Origin: Streptomyces bobili
GTDB lineage: Bacteria; Actinomycetota; Actinomycetes; Streptomycetales; Streptomycetaceae
Assembly (NCBI RefSeq): GCF_002154575.1
Contig: NZ_MUBA01000024.1
Coordinates: forward strand, 1 to 51,723
Length of the DNA: 51,723 nt
Direction: 5' to 3'
Positions 1-8,708 of the stretch are shown here, piece after piece. Position numbers and translations under genes: made by a program. The notes beneath the pieces were generated by a model, which was given only the letters and a program-made list of their open reading frames with translations, searched no databases and was not told the DNA's origin. Positions within the stretch are counted from its first letter, which is position 1. Every line of letters begins with the position of its first letter.

Positions 1-173
1 TGGTTGTAGAACACGAAGTCGGCGTCCGAACGGACTTTTCCGCCGATCAGCAGGAGGGCCGAGGCATCCGCGTCGGGGACGCCGGGTCCCGACCTGCGGC
101 CCACCTCGACCCGCAGTGCCGTCGTCGGAACCGGAACATTGGACCCCTTCGGCATGGACATGTCCGCCCCCAT
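1..173 (-). CDS. TerD-family (tellurium/stress resistance) protein, N-terminal part
   Basis: Read from the ATG at 173 towards the window edge, the frame gives [15 protein letters not shown], then [20 protein letters not shown] and VFYNQ. Small residues followed by a D-A-S-A-L-L strand, a G-K-V-R-S-D-x-D-F turn and F-Y-N is the N-terminal signature of TerD/TerZ/CABP proteins, which bind calcium and act in membrane-linked stress and tellurite responses. Only about 57 residues lie inside the window; the C-terminus is beyond base 1. In-frame ATGs at 161 and 155 are alternative starts. The gene diverges from the one at 451, and the 277 bp between them hold both promoters. Family assignment is fairly sure; the precise role is not. 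Confidence 0.8.
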   Translation of the reverse strand, partial: MGADMSMPKGSNVPVPTTALRVEVGRRSGPGVPDADASALLLIGGKVRSDADFVFYN

Positions 174-450
174 CGCGTGTGACCGGCCGGACCGCGTTCC
201 GGCGCCCTTCAGGTTGTCTACTCGTCAACCTATTCGCCCGGGGCGCGAACTCCCATCCACGGCGTCGGAAGATCCCTGTCCAACCGCCGGTAACCCGCCG
301 GGAACTCGTCCTTTACATGATCCGAACCATGATTGCCGCCCCTTTTTGCCAAGTTCGCTCGCATTGGGTATCCGGAGTCACCGCCGACACGGAAAACAAC
401 CCTCTTATCGGTCTCCCCAACCAGCACATCGTGGGCTTAACTTATGTGCC

Positions 451-876
451 ATGACCTCCCCCCGCTCCACCTATGGCGGCGGCTACTACTCCGCCTCCTT
501 CCCGGACACCCCGATCTACGACTCCCTCGTGGCCGAGCGGGGCACCCCGCAGATCGCCCCGATCCGGGTCCCCGCCGCCTACGACACGGGCGGCAACCTG
601 CCCGCGTTGCCGTCGGCACTGCCCGCCCTCCCGGCGGCCCCGTCCCCGTACGCCTACGGCTATCCGCAGGCGCAGCAGCCGGCCCCGCTGCAGCAGGCGC
701 CGGCCGCGTACATCCCGCCGCAGGCCAACGCGCCGCGCGGATACCCCGGCCCGCAGATGCAGCAGCCGCGCCCGGCTCCGGGCACGGGCTACGACGCGAT
801 GCGCCCCGCCGCTCCCCGGCCGGCCGCGCCCCAGTACCAGGACCCGTACAACAACCAGCAGTACCGCGGCTACTGA
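451..876 (+). CDS. Pro/Gln/Tyr/Ala-rich protein of unknown function (DUF6643-like)
   Basis: 141 residues from the ATG at 451. The N-terminal third (MTSPRSTYGGGYYSASFPDT, then PIYDSLVAERGTPQIAPIRV) looks folded and is typical of a conserved Streptomyces hypothetical protein; I recall it as DUF6643 but could not check. The rest is low complexity, dominated by P, A, Q, Y and G, ending YNNQQYRGY, so probably disordered. There is no signal peptide or membrane segment. It diverges from the TerD-like gene. The open frame continues upstream to 139, but that part lacks the biased composition and I treat it as untranslated. Function unknown. Confidence 0.65.
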   Translation: MTSPRSTYGGGYYSASFPDTPIYDSLVAERGTPQIAPIRVPAAYDTGGNLPALPSALPALPAAPSPYAYGYPQAQQPAPLQQAPAAYIPPQANAPRGYPGPQMQQPRPAPGTGYDAMRPAAPRPAAPQYQDPYNNQQYRGY

Positions 877-918
877 GCCGACCCGGGGACAGTCGCTGCC
901 ACCTGGCAGGATGAGGCC

Positions 919-1743
919 ATGGGGAATGCGGAACTGCTGTCGATTCACGTTCATCCGGTCAAGGCGTTCCGGGGTCAGTCGCCCCGGCAGGCCCTGGTGG
1001 AGCCCTGGGGTCTGGCCGGAGACCGACGCTGGGCGTTGATCGACGACGGGGGAAAGGTCGTCACGCAACGTCAGCAGCCGCGCCTCGCGTGCGCCGCCGC
1101 CGAGCTTCTGCCCGGCGGCGGCGTCCGTCTGTCCGCACCCGGAATGGAGCCTCTCACCGTCTCCGTGCCGCAGCCGGTGGGGACGGTGTCGCTGCAGATG
1201 TTCCGCGACAAGGTGGAGGGCATCCTCGCCGACGACGCCGCGCACGCCTGGTGCAGCACCTATCTCGGCGCGGACGTACGTCTGCTGCACATGGACGACC
1301 CCGCCACCCGCCGCCCCGTCGACCCGGAGTACGCACGGCCCGGCGAGACCGTCACGTTCGCCGACGGGTACCCACTGCTCGTCACCTCCGCCGCCTCGCT
1401 CGACGCCCTCAACGCACTGATCGCGCGGGGCGAGCACGCCGCGGAGGGGCCGCTGCCGATGAACCGCTTCCGGCCCAACCTGGTCGTGGGCGGCACCCAG
1501 GCGTGGGCCGAGGACGGCTGGTCGCGCCTCACGATCGGCGAGGTCGCCTTCCGCGTCGCCAAGACGTGCGGCCGATGCGTCGTCACCACGACCGACCAGA
1601 GCACCGCGGAACGCGGCAGGGAGCCCCTCCACACACTGGGCCGGCACCGCAGGCTCGGCGGCAAGCTGGTCTTCGGACAGAACCTGGTGCCCCTCTCCGG
1701 CGGCACCGTCCGGATCGGTGACCCGGTCGGGATCATCGGCTAG
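919..1743 (+). CDS. MOSC domain protein, YcbX/mARC-like
   Basis: 274 residues. An N-terminal beta-barrel MOSC_N segment (about 1-120: LLSIHVHPVKAFRG, then GLAGDRRWALID) is followed by a MOSC domain (about 130-270). The motif K-T-C-G-R-C-V-V-T-T-T-D with Cys217 and Cys220 matches the C-x-R-C-x-x-T-T-x-D block of YcbX and mARC, where the first Cys ligates molybdenum. Family members reduce N-hydroxylated compounds or deliver sulfur to metal centres. Unlike E. coli YcbX, no C-terminal 2Fe-2S ferredoxin domain follows, so a separate electron donor would be needed. Start is ATG 919 behind a weak ribosome site (AGGATGAGG). Confidence 0.85.
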   Translation: MGNAELLSIHVHPVKAFRGQSPRQALVEPWGLAGDRRWALIDDGGKVVTQRQQPRLACAAAELLPGGGVRLSAPGMEPLTVSVPQPVGTVSLQMFRDKVEGILADDAAHAWCSTYLGADVRLLHMDDPATRRPVDPEYARPGETVTFADGYPLLVTSAASLDALNALIARGEHAAEGPLPMNRFRPNLVVGGTQAWAEDGWSRLTIGEVAFRVAKTCGRCVVTTTDQSTAERGREPLHTLGRHRRLGGKLVFGQNLVPLSGGTVRIGDPVGIIG

Positions 1744-1868
1744 TCCGCAGGTCCCGCCATGGTTCCCGGACGGGGCACCCGGCCCGCGCCGCCGTGGGAA
1801 CCCGCGTCCGCCCTTTGCCCGTTGTGCCTTTCGTGAGCTGTTCATGAGAGGACCCGGCCGCAGGTGAT

Positions 1869-2549
1869 GTGGCTCTCTCTTCGCCCGGACCCGTGGGTGA
1901 ACGGCTCCGCGGGGCGTTATCACGGAGCGGGAAGGGGGTGCGGGTGGTGCGAGCGATCGGTGGACTCTGGCGCTGGCGGCACAATCCGCTGCGCCGTACG
2001 ACGGATCTGGTCGAGGCCTGGGTGGCGCTGACGGCCCTGCTCCTGATCCTGCTGGTGGCACCCGTCCTCGGGTCTGTCGTCGGCACTCTCGCGCAGGACA
2101 CGTTGCAGCAGGCCGTCCGCGAGCAGCGGCACTCCCGCCACCAGGTCACGGCGACCGTGGTGCGCGAGTTGGAGGGTTCTGTGCTGGAGGCGGACCCCGA
2201 GGCCGCCGGACGCGAGAGCCGTACCCGCGTCCTCGCCGACTGGACCGCCCCTGACGGCACCCCGCACCACGGCACGGTCCTCGCGAGCCTCAAGGCCCCC
2301 CGCCGCGGCGACCACTTCCCGCTGTGGACGGACACGCACGGCCGTCTGGTGGCCCGCCCCCTGGACGCCGCTACCGCGACCACCCACGCCGTCATCGCCG
2401 GATTCGGCGCGGCACTGCTCACCGCGGGCCTCGTCGAGAGTGTCCGAAGACTCGTCGTGCGGAGCATGGTCCGCCGCCGGTACGCCCGTTGGGACCAGGC
2501 GTGGGACCGCGCGGGCCCGGACTGGGGCCGCACCGGCACCGGCAGCTGA
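1869..2549 (+). CDS. Rv1733c-like two-helix membrane protein
   Basis: Up to 226 residues. A basic N-terminus with W-R-W-R-x-N-P-L-R-R precedes a first membrane helix (EAWVALTALLLILLVAPVLG), an extracytoplasmic stretch of about 100 residues with a G-T-P-H-H-G-T-V core, and a second helix (AVIAGFGAALLTAGLV) followed by an Arg-rich tail. This layout is that of the Rv1733c family, membrane proteins of unknown function in mycobacteria and streptomycetes. The true start is uncertain: ATG 1869 has no ribosome site, whereas in-frame GTGs at 1938, 1944 and 1947 follow a GGAGCGGGAAGGGGG stretch, so a product of about 200 residues is more likely. Confidence 0.75.
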   Translation: MALSSPGPVGERLRGALSRSGKGVRVVRAIGGLWRWRHNPLRRTTDLVEAWVALTALLLILLVAPVLGSVVGTLAQDTLQQAVREQRHSRHQVTATVVRELEGSVLEADPEAAGRESRTRVLADWTAPDGTPHHGTVLASLKAPRRGDHFPLWTDTHGRLVARPLDAATATTHAVIAGFGAALLTAGLVESVRRLVVRSMVRRRYARWDQAWDRAGPDWGRTGTGS

Positions 2550-2718
2550 CAGCCTTCCGTCTCTGGTCAACCCACCGCCCGCGCGCACGCTACGGTGGAC
2601 CGGCCGAGCATTCGGCATCGACCCGCGCGCGAGGGAGCCGTCGGGGTGCGACACGGCTGGAGCGCCCCGCAGACGACCGAGTGATCAGCACAGACCGAGG
2701 TGGGGGCACAGCAACGCC

Positions 2719-5160
2719 ATGGCACAGGGCACGGTCCAGGTGACGCACACCGGTACATCGAGGTGGCGGCGCCGCACAGGTGAGTACGCGTCGCTCGCCG
2801 CCGCCCTGGAGGCCGCGGCCGAGGGCGACGTCCTCACCATCGCCCCGGGCACCTACCGGGAGAACCTCGTCGTGCAGCGTGCGGTGACCCTGCGCGGTCC
2901 CGAGGGCTCCCCCGGTTCCGTGCGCATCGCGCCCCTGGACGGCGTGCCGTTGACCGTGCGGGCCTCGGCCGTGGTGCAGGACCTGCATGTGGAGGGCCAG
3001 GACGCGGCGGCGCCCGCGGTGCTCGTCGAGGAGGGCACGCCGGAACTGCTGGACCTGCGCATCGTCACGCGGTCCGCGGCCGGTATCGAGGTGCGCGGCG
3101 GCGCGCGTCCGACGGTCCGCCGGTGCACCGTCGACAACCCGGCGGGCATCGGCATCGCCGTGGTCGACGGCGGCGGCGGGGTCTTCGAGGAGTGCGAGGT
3201 CGTCGCGGCCGGGCAGGCCGGGGTCGCCGTGCGCGGAGGCGGCCATCCGCGGCTGGAGCGCTGCCGGGTGCACCACGCCTCCGGGGCCGGCCTGAGCGCG
3301 ACCGGCGACAACTCCGCCCTGGAGGCGGTGGGTTGCGAGGTCTACGAGGTCCGGGGCAGCGGCGTGCAGATCACCGCACGCGCCACCGCGCACCTCACCG
3401 ACTGCGATGTGCACCGCACCACTGCCGACGGGGTCACGCTCGACACGGACGCCGTCCTGACGCTGGCCGACTGCCGTATCCACGACATCCCGGAGAACGC
3501 GGTCGATCTGCGCTCCCGTTCCGTCCTCACGCTGACCCGGACGACGGTGCGTCAGTTCGGGCGCAACGGCCTGTCGGTGTGGGACCCGGGCACCCGGGTC
3601 GACGCCAACCAGTGCGAGATCTTCGACAGCACCGGCGACTACCCGGCCGTCTGGGTCAGCGACGGCGCCACCGTGGTCCTCGACTCCTGCCGGGTGCACG
3701 ACGTGCCGGACGCCCTGTTCGTCCTCGACCGCGGCTCGCGCGCGGACGTCGTCGACAGCGACCTCTTCCAGGTGCGCAACACCGCCGTGTCGGTGAGCGA
3801 CGGCGCGACCGCCCAGCTCGACGACTGCCGGATCAGAGACGCCGCGACCGGCGCCTGGTTCCGCGACCACGGCAGCGGCGGCACCCTCAGCAACTGCACG
3901 GTGGACGCCACCCAGACCGGCGTGATCGTCACCAAGGGCGCCGACCCCACCGTGGAGCGCTGCACCGTCGACTCCCCCGCCGAGGCGGGCTTCTACGTGT
4001 CGGCCGGTGGCCGCGGCAGCTTCCTGAACTGCCGGGTCACCAACAGCGGCGGCTACGGCTTCCATGTCATAGACGGCAGCCGTACGACGCTGCGCAAGTG
4101 CCGCACCGAACGTTGCGCGCGCCGGGGGTACGAGTTCGCGGACGCCGGCGCGGACGCCGCGGCCGGTTCCGGTCCGGTGGTCGAGGACTGCACGAGCGAC
4201 GAGAGCGCCGGCGTACCGGTGCCGGGCGCGCCGGAGACGGCCGTGGAAGCGGCGTCTCCCTCGCCGGGGCTGCTCGGCGCACTCCCCCAGCAGCGTGCCG
4301 CCGTGCCGGAGGAGCGGCCGGCCGCGGCCGGACCCGAGCGGGAGGCGCGTAGCTCCACGGACGTCATGGGTGAACTCGACGCCCTGGTGGGCCTGGAGAG
4401 CGTCAAGCGCGAGGTGCGGGCGCTGACCGACATGATCGAGGTGGGCCGGCGCCGGCAGCAGGCCGGCCTCAAGGCCGCGTCGGTCAAGCGGCACCTGGTC
4501 TTCACCGGCTCCCCCGGTACCGGCAAGACGACGGTGGCCCGTCTCTACGGCGAGATCCTCGCCGCCCTGCACGTGCTGGAGCAGGGTCATCTCGTCGAGG
4601 TGTCGCGCGTCGACCTGGTCGGCGAGCACATCGGGTCCACCGCGATCCGCACCCAGGAGGCGTTCGAACGGGCGCGCGGCGGTGTGCTGTTCATCGACGA
4701 GGCGTACGCGCTCTCCCCGGAGGACGCGGGGCGTGACTTCGGCAAGGAGGCCATCGACACGCTCGTGAAGCTGATGGAGGACCACCGGGACGCCGTCGTG
4801 GTGATCGTCGCCGGGTACACGGCCGAGATGGAGCGGTTCCTGTCGGTCAACCCCGGTGTGGCGTCCCGTTTCTCCCGGACCATCACCTTCGGCGACTACG
4901 GCCCGGACGAACTGCTGCGGATCGTCGAGCAGCAGGCCGAGGAGCACGAGTACCGGCTGGCGCCGGGCACCGCGGAGGCTCTCCTGAAGTACTTCACGGA
5001 GATCCCCAAGGGCGCCGCCTTCGGCAACGGCCGTACCGCCCGCCAGACCTTCGAGGCGATGGTGGAACGTCACGCGAGCCGCGTCGCCCACGTCCCCGAC
5101 CCGGACAGGGACGACCTGACCCTCCTGTACGGGGAGGATCTGCCGGAGCTGCCCGCCTGA
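2719..5160 (+). CDS. Right-handed beta-helix / CbxX-type AAA+ ATPase fusion
   Basis: 813 residues from ATG 2719. Residues about 20-540 form a pectate-lyase-like right-handed beta-helix, opening with the usual A-P-G-T-Y-R-E-N entry and then many turns of about 22-24 residues bearing V-x-x-C-x-V or L-x-D-C-x-I rungs. A low-complexity A/P/E linker follows (about 540-555), then a CbxX/CfxQ-class AAA+ domain: Walker A GSPGTGKT (597-604), Walker B LFIDE (657-661), and arginine-finger-like S-R-F-S-R (716-720). CbxX-type ATPases remodel protein complexes (Rubisco activase CbbX, EccA of type VII secretion, SpoVK). The helix probably supplies substrate or scaffold contacts. No signal peptide, so likely cytoplasmic. 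Domain calls are firm; the biological target is unknown. Confidence 0.9.
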   Translation: MAQGTVQVTHTGTSRWRRRTGEYASLAAALEAAAEGDVLTIAPGTYRENLVVQRAVTLRGPEGSPGSVRIAPLDGVPLTVRASAVVQDLHVEGQDAAAPAVLVEEGTPELLDLRIVTRSAAGIEVRGGARPTVRRCTVDNPAGIGIAVVDGGGGVFEECEVVAAGQAGVAVRGGGHPRLERCRVHHASGAGLSATGDNSALEAVGCEVYEVRGSGVQITARATAHLTDCDVHRTTADGVTLDTDAVLTLADCRIHDIPENAVDLRSRSVLTLTRTTVRQFGRNGLSVWDPGTRVDANQCEIFDSTGDYPAVWVSDGATVVLDSCRVHDVPDALFVLDRGSRADVVDSDLFQVRNTAVSVSDGATAQLDDCRIRDAATGAWFRDHGSGGTLSNCTVDATQTGVIVTKGADPTVERCTVDSPAEAGFYVSAGGRGSFLNCRVTNSGGYGFHVIDGSRTTLRKCRTERCARRGYEFADAGADAAAGSGPVVEDCTSDESAGVPVPGAPETAVEAASPSPGLLGALPQQRAAVPEERPAAAGPEREARSSTDVMGELDALVGLESVKREVRALTDMIEVGRRRQQAGLKAASVKRHLVFTGSPGTGKTTVARLYGEILAALHVLEQGHLVEVSRVDLVGEHIGSTAIRTQEAFERARGGVLFIDEAYALSPEDAGRDFGKEAIDTLVKLMEDHRDAVVVIVAGYTAEMERFLSVNPGVASRFSRTITFGDYGPDELLRIVEQQAEEHEYRLAPGTAEALLKYFTEIPKGAAFGNGRTARQTFEAMVERHASRVAHVPDPDRDDLTLLYGEDLPELPA

Positions 5161-5180
5161 TCCTCGGCCTTCGCTCGCCG

Positions 5181-7508
5181 CTAATCGTCGGCCTTCGCGC
5201 GCTGCGCCGGGACCTCCTTGTGCAGGCGGGACAGCAGGCGTTCGCGTTCCTGCGCGAAGGCCGGGTCGGCCTGGTAGTCGGAGTGGCCGAGGATCGGTGA
5301 GGGCAGGGGGTGCGCCTCGGTGCGGCCGTACGCCAGTGGGTCGGCGAGGGCCGCGCGGTCGACCTCGGGGCCGCAGTCGTCGCCGGACAGCCGGACCGGG
5401 CCGCCGATGGGGTCGGTGGGGCGGTGGAGGTTGCGCCAGCAGTCGATGTCCTCGTGCAGGGCGTTCAGCGCGGCCGGACCGAAGTGGGCCGGGAACCAGC
5501 GGCCGTAGAGGCGCTCGATCGGTGAGCCGTAGGTGAGGAGGGCGACGCGGCTGCGGTCGGCGGGGCTGAGCTGCCAGGCCGCCGCGGCGGCGAGGACGCT
5601 GCCCTGGGAGTGGCCGGAGATCACCAGGCGTCCGCCGGTGGCGCGGGTCCAGGTGGCCATGCGCCAGGTCAGGTCGGGCACCGCGCGCTCGGCGTAGCAG
5701 GGCGGGGAGAAGGGGTGCGCGGCGCGCGGCCAGAAGGTGCCGACGTCCCAGAGGATGCCGATGGTGCGCCGCGCGGAGGCGTCCTTGTAGGCGCGCCTGC
5801 CCCAGGTGACGAAGAGTATGAAGCCCAGCCCGATCAGCCAGGAGCCGAGTGCCTGGCCGGTCTGGGCGGCACCGTGGACGAAGGGGTGGGCGGCCTCGGC
5901 GGCCCGGTCGGGGGTCCTGCCGGTGGCGAAGGCGCCGACGAGCGCGCCGGCGCCGAGTAGCAGGGTCGTGGTGGAGGTGACGGCGACGAGGAGCGGGGCC
6001 CGGTCGGTGAGCGTGGCCATGGCGCGGGCGCGGGCGATGCGCTGGGTGCGGGCGGGGTCGCCCGGGTCGGCGCCGTACTCGTGGGCCACCGCGACCCGCT
6101 CGGTGCGGGCCAGTCGCAGGGCTTCGCGGGCGAGCAGCGCGCACAGGGCGAGCAGCACGATCAGCAGCGCCGGGATCACGGACGCCTGCCAGGTCAGCAG
6201 GACCGGTGGTCCGGCGAGGTAGGTCCCGGTGCCGTCCAGCCAGTCCGAGACGCGCTGGGACACTCCGCCGGACATCAGGCCGCCGAGGGCGCAGGCGAGC
6301 ATGGCGACGGCGGGCCCGCCCAGGCCGCGCAGGGCGGCACGCCCTTCCGGATCGCTCGGGGACCCGCGGTAGAGGGTCGAGGCGACGACGGCGAGGGCGA
6401 TGACCAGCACGCCCTGGAGGAGGGCGATCCCGCCGAAGGTGACATCGCCCGGGAGCCGGCCGGCCGACCGCCACGCGGGGCGCTCCCACCCGGCGTACAC
6501 GAAGGTGAGGGCGAGCAGGGTGAGCGCGGCCAGCGGCAGGCGTCGTACGAGGTGGGCGTCGAGGCGGCGGTCCAGGCGGTGTTCGCTGCGACCCCGGCGG
6601 CACACCACCCAGACCGTGGCGAGCGCGCCGGCGGCGAGGCCGGCCTCCAGGAGCCGGCCGAGGATGTCCAGGAGGGCGGGACCGCCGGGGCCCCGGTCCT
6701 CGCGTGCGGCGGCGGTGCCGACGGCGGCGGCCACGGTGAGCAGGCCGGCCGCGGTGTGGGCCGCGCGCAGCCGGGCCACCAGGCGGCGCCCGTACCAGAA
6801 GCCGGGGCGGCCCAGGGCGGTGTGGCCGGGGGCGTCCTGCGGTTCCGTCCTGCCGCTCGGCGGCTCCTGGGACTCGTAGGCCCGCCAGGTGCGGTGGGAC
6901 AGGTACCAGAGCAGGACGGTGAGAGCCGTCGGGACGACGGCCGCGAGGGCGAGGCGGCGGCCGGGCAGGCTCCACCAGCCGTTGTCGGACACCGCCGGTG
7001 AGAGGAAGCCCAGCCAGGAGTGCCGTTCGGCGCACGCGCGCGTGCCCGCGCACTGCCAGGCGGTCAGGTCGAGGGCGACCTCGCAGGCGGCGGCGACCAG
7101 CAGGACCGTCAGGGTCAGGCCGGTGAGCCGCACGAGCAGTCCGTACAGGCGGACCGTGCGGGTGCGTTCCTGGGTGGCGGGGCGCATCCAGTGGGCGAGG
7201 TTGACGACCATGAACGGCAGCAGCAGGAGCCACAGGGCGCGGGTGCCGTTGCCCGAGGTGAGGTTGGACCAGACGTAGGCCTCGGGGACCGGCCTGTCCG
7301 CCGGGCCGCCGGCCGCCGCGTCCACCGCCTCGGCGTGCACGTCGTCCTCGCGCCGGTACATGGCGGCCGTGTCGTCGCCGGTGATCCGTACCGTGCGCGG
7401 ATCGTTCAGCATCTTCTCGGGCGTGGCTCCGCCCACGCCGTGGACCAGGAGTTCCAGGGCGGCTCCGGCCGCCGGGTCGGTCTGGGTTCGTTCCTGCGCA
7501 CGTTCCAC
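5181..7508 (-). CDS. Polytopic membrane protein with alpha/beta-hydrolase (lipase-like) motifs
   Basis: 775 residues from GTG 7508, chosen because GGGGGAAG lies about 10 bases upstream; the frame stays open to 7589 without a better site. An H-G-V-G-G motif at 23-27 resembles the oxyanion-hole strand of lipases. Ten or eleven hydrophobic helices fill about 90-560. A C-terminal soluble part carries G-H-S-Q-G with Ser634, the nucleophile elbow of serine hydrolases, followed by a long hydrophobic Ala-rich helix; later D and H residues could complete a triad. The oxyanion strand and the nucleophile are thus separated by an inserted membrane domain. It converges with the AAA+ gene (20 bp gap). Substrate unknown; lipid or cell-envelope ester is a guess. 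Confidence 0.75.
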   Translation of the reverse strand: MERAQERTQTDPAAGAALELLVHGVGGATPEKMLNDPRTVRITGDDTAAMYRREDDVHAEAVDAAAGGPADRPVPEAYVWSNLTSGNGTRALWLLLLPFMVVNLAHWMRPATQERTRTVRLYGLLVRLTGLTLTVLLVAAACEVALDLTAWQCAGTRACAERHSWLGFLSPAVSDNGWWSLPGRRLALAAVVPTALTVLLWYLSHRTWRAYESQEPPSGRTEPQDAPGHTALGRPGFWYGRRLVARLRAAHTAAGLLTVAAAVGTAAAREDRGPGGPALLDILGRLLEAGLAAGALATVWVVCRRGRSEHRLDRRLDAHLVRRLPLAALTLLALTFVYAGWERPAWRSAGRLPGDVTFGGIALLQGVLVIALAVVASTLYRGSPSDPEGRAALRGLGGPAVAMLACALGGLMSGGVSQRVSDWLDGTGTYLAGPPVLLTWQASVIPALLIVLLALCALLAREALRLARTERVAVAHEYGADPGDPARTQRIARARAMATLTDRAPLLVAVTSTTTLLLGAGALVGAFATGRTPDRAAEAAHPFVHGAAQTGQALGSWLIGLGFILFVTWGRRAYKDASARRTIGILWDVGTFWPRAAHPFSPPCYAERAVPDLTWRMATWTRATGGRLVISGHSQGSVLAAAAAWQLSPADRSRVALLTYGSPIERLYGRWFPAHFGPAALNALHEDIDCWRNLHRPTDPIGGPVRLSGDDCGPEVDRAALADPLAYGRTEAHPLPSPILGHSDYQADPAFAQERERLLSRLHKEVPAQRAKADD

Positions 7509-7811
7509 TGTTCTGGCACTTCCCCCGTGACGCGCTGTCGCTCTGTGTGCGTGCGGCACAAGGATCGCCGCTGAGCGGTGTGTGCACACCCGTTGTCACC
7601 GAATCTCCCCCGTTCCGTGCGGGGAACGGGACCCTCAGGTGTCGTCGGCGTGACATGCGCGCGACGGGTGGGTGGTGGTACGGCCGGTGGTGGTCCGTGC
7701 GAGGATGGGACGCCCGCGCCGCCGCCGACCGGCAGAATGCCCTTGTCGGGGCAGGTGCGCGGGCGTGTCGGACGGAGTGGATCGGCTTGAGTCGAGAGGA
7801 CCGGAGCGTTC
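7509..7811. other. 303-bp intergenic region with two inverted repeats
   Basis: Divergent promoter region between the membrane hydrolase (minus) and the DeoR gene (plus). It holds a perfect 10-bp palindrome GTGTGCACAC (7580-7589) and an 8-bp stem CCCGTTCC/GGAACGGG with a 6-base loop (7609-7630). No convincing coding sequence, tRNA or riboswitch is visible. The G-rich stretch 7660-7720 looks non-coding. Confidence 0.5.
7580..7589. promoter_or_regulatory. Candidate operator, perfect 10-bp palindrome
   Basis: GTGTGCACAC, self-complementary, about 70 bases upstream of the membrane hydrolase start and within the region shared with the divergent DeoR gene. Which regulator binds is not shown by the sequence. 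Confidence 0.3.
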
Positions 7812-8642
7812 GTGAGTGAGAATCAGAACCTCCTCGCGGAGCAGCGGCGCGCACTGATCCTGGACGAGGTCCGGCGCCGGGGTGGTGTCCGGGTCAACGA
7901 GCTGACGCGCAAGCTCGGCGTGTCGGACATGACGGTGCGCCGCGACCTCGACGCGCTGTCCCGTCAGGGCGTCCTGGAGAAGGTGCACGGCGGTGCGGTG
8001 CCGATCGTGGAGGCGAGCACTCATGAGCCCGGTTTCGAGGCCAAGTCCGGCCTGGAGCTGAGTGCCAAGGAGGACATCGCGCGGGCGGCGGCCGAGCTGG
8101 TCGCGCCGGGCAGCGCGATCGCGCTCTCGGGCGGTACGACGACGTACGCGCTGGCCCATCAGCTGGTGGACGTGGCGGATCTGACCGTGGTGACCAACTC
8201 GGTGCGGGTGGCCGACGTCTTCCACGTGGCGCAGCGCACCTCGGGTCCCCGCCAGGGGGCGGCCACGGTCGTGCTGACCGGCGGGGTGCGCACGCCGTCC
8301 GATGCACTGGTGGGGCCGGTCGCCGACCAGGCCATCGCGGCGCTCCACTTCGACCTGCTGTTCCTCGGCGTGCACGGCATATCGGCCGAGGCCGGTCTGT
8401 CGACGCCGAACCTGGCGGAGGCCGAGACCAACCGGCGGCTGGTGCAGTCGGCGCGCCGGGTCGTGGTGGTCGCCGACCACACCAAGTGGGGTGTGGTGGG
8501 GCTGAGTTCCTTCGCGGCGCTGGAGCAGGTCGACACGCTGGTGACGGACGCCGGGCTGCCGGGCGCGGCCCGCGCGGAGATCTCCGAGCATCTGCGGCGG
8601 CTGGTCGTCGCCGGTGAGCCCGCCGACGGTGCAGACATCTGA
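7812..8642 (+). CDS. DeoR/GlpR-family transcriptional regulator
   Basis: 276 residues from GTG 7812. N-terminal winged helix-turn-helix (about 8-62) with V-R-V-N-E-L-T-R-K-L-G-V-S-D-M-T-V-R-R-D-L, the classic DeoR signature, then the C-terminal DeoRC sugar-phosphate sensor domain, including G-G-T-T-T-Y and the late V-V-V-V-A-D-H-T-K-W motif. Such proteins repress sugar catabolic operons and release DNA on binding a phosphorylated sugar. No sugar operon lies directly beside it; the next gene is an SRPBCC protein 66 bp downstream, so the target is not obvious. A second, different DeoR lies at 24086. Confidence 0.9.
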   Translation: MSENQNLLAEQRRALILDEVRRRGGVRVNELTRKLGVSDMTVRRDLDALSRQGVLEKVHGGAVPIVEASTHEPGFEAKSGLELSAKEDIARAAAELVAPGSAIALSGGTTTYALAHQLVDVADLTVVTNSVRVADVFHVAQRTSGPRQGAATVVLTGGVRTPSDALVGPVADQAIAALHFDLLFLGVHGISAEAGLSTPNLAEAETNRRLVQSARRVVVVADHTKWGVVGLSSFAALEQVDTLVTDAGLPGAARAEISEHLRRLVVAGEPADGADI

Positions 8643-8658
8643 GGGGACGCCGGTTAGG

Positions 8659-8680
8659 GTGACGCACCCGTGACGCACCC
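8659..8680. repeat. 11-bp tandem repeat, two copies
   Basis: GTGACGCACCC occurs twice head to tail between the DeoR and SRPBCC genes, just after a TAGGGT that could be a -10 box (8655-8660). Confidence 0.7.
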
Positions 8681-8708
8681 GTTTCCTCGGCCCTGAGGAG
8701 TTGCCCGC

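Noticed and set aside
442-2061. Minus-strand open frame of about 540 codons
   Set aside because: Antisense to the DUF6643-like and MOSC genes, with no motifs.
2590-7854. Minus-strand open frame of about 1750 codons
   Set aside because: It runs antisense through the beta-helix/AAA+ gene and out of frame through the membrane hydrolase; its product is Arg/Pro/His-rich with no motif. High GC removes stop codons in shadow frames.
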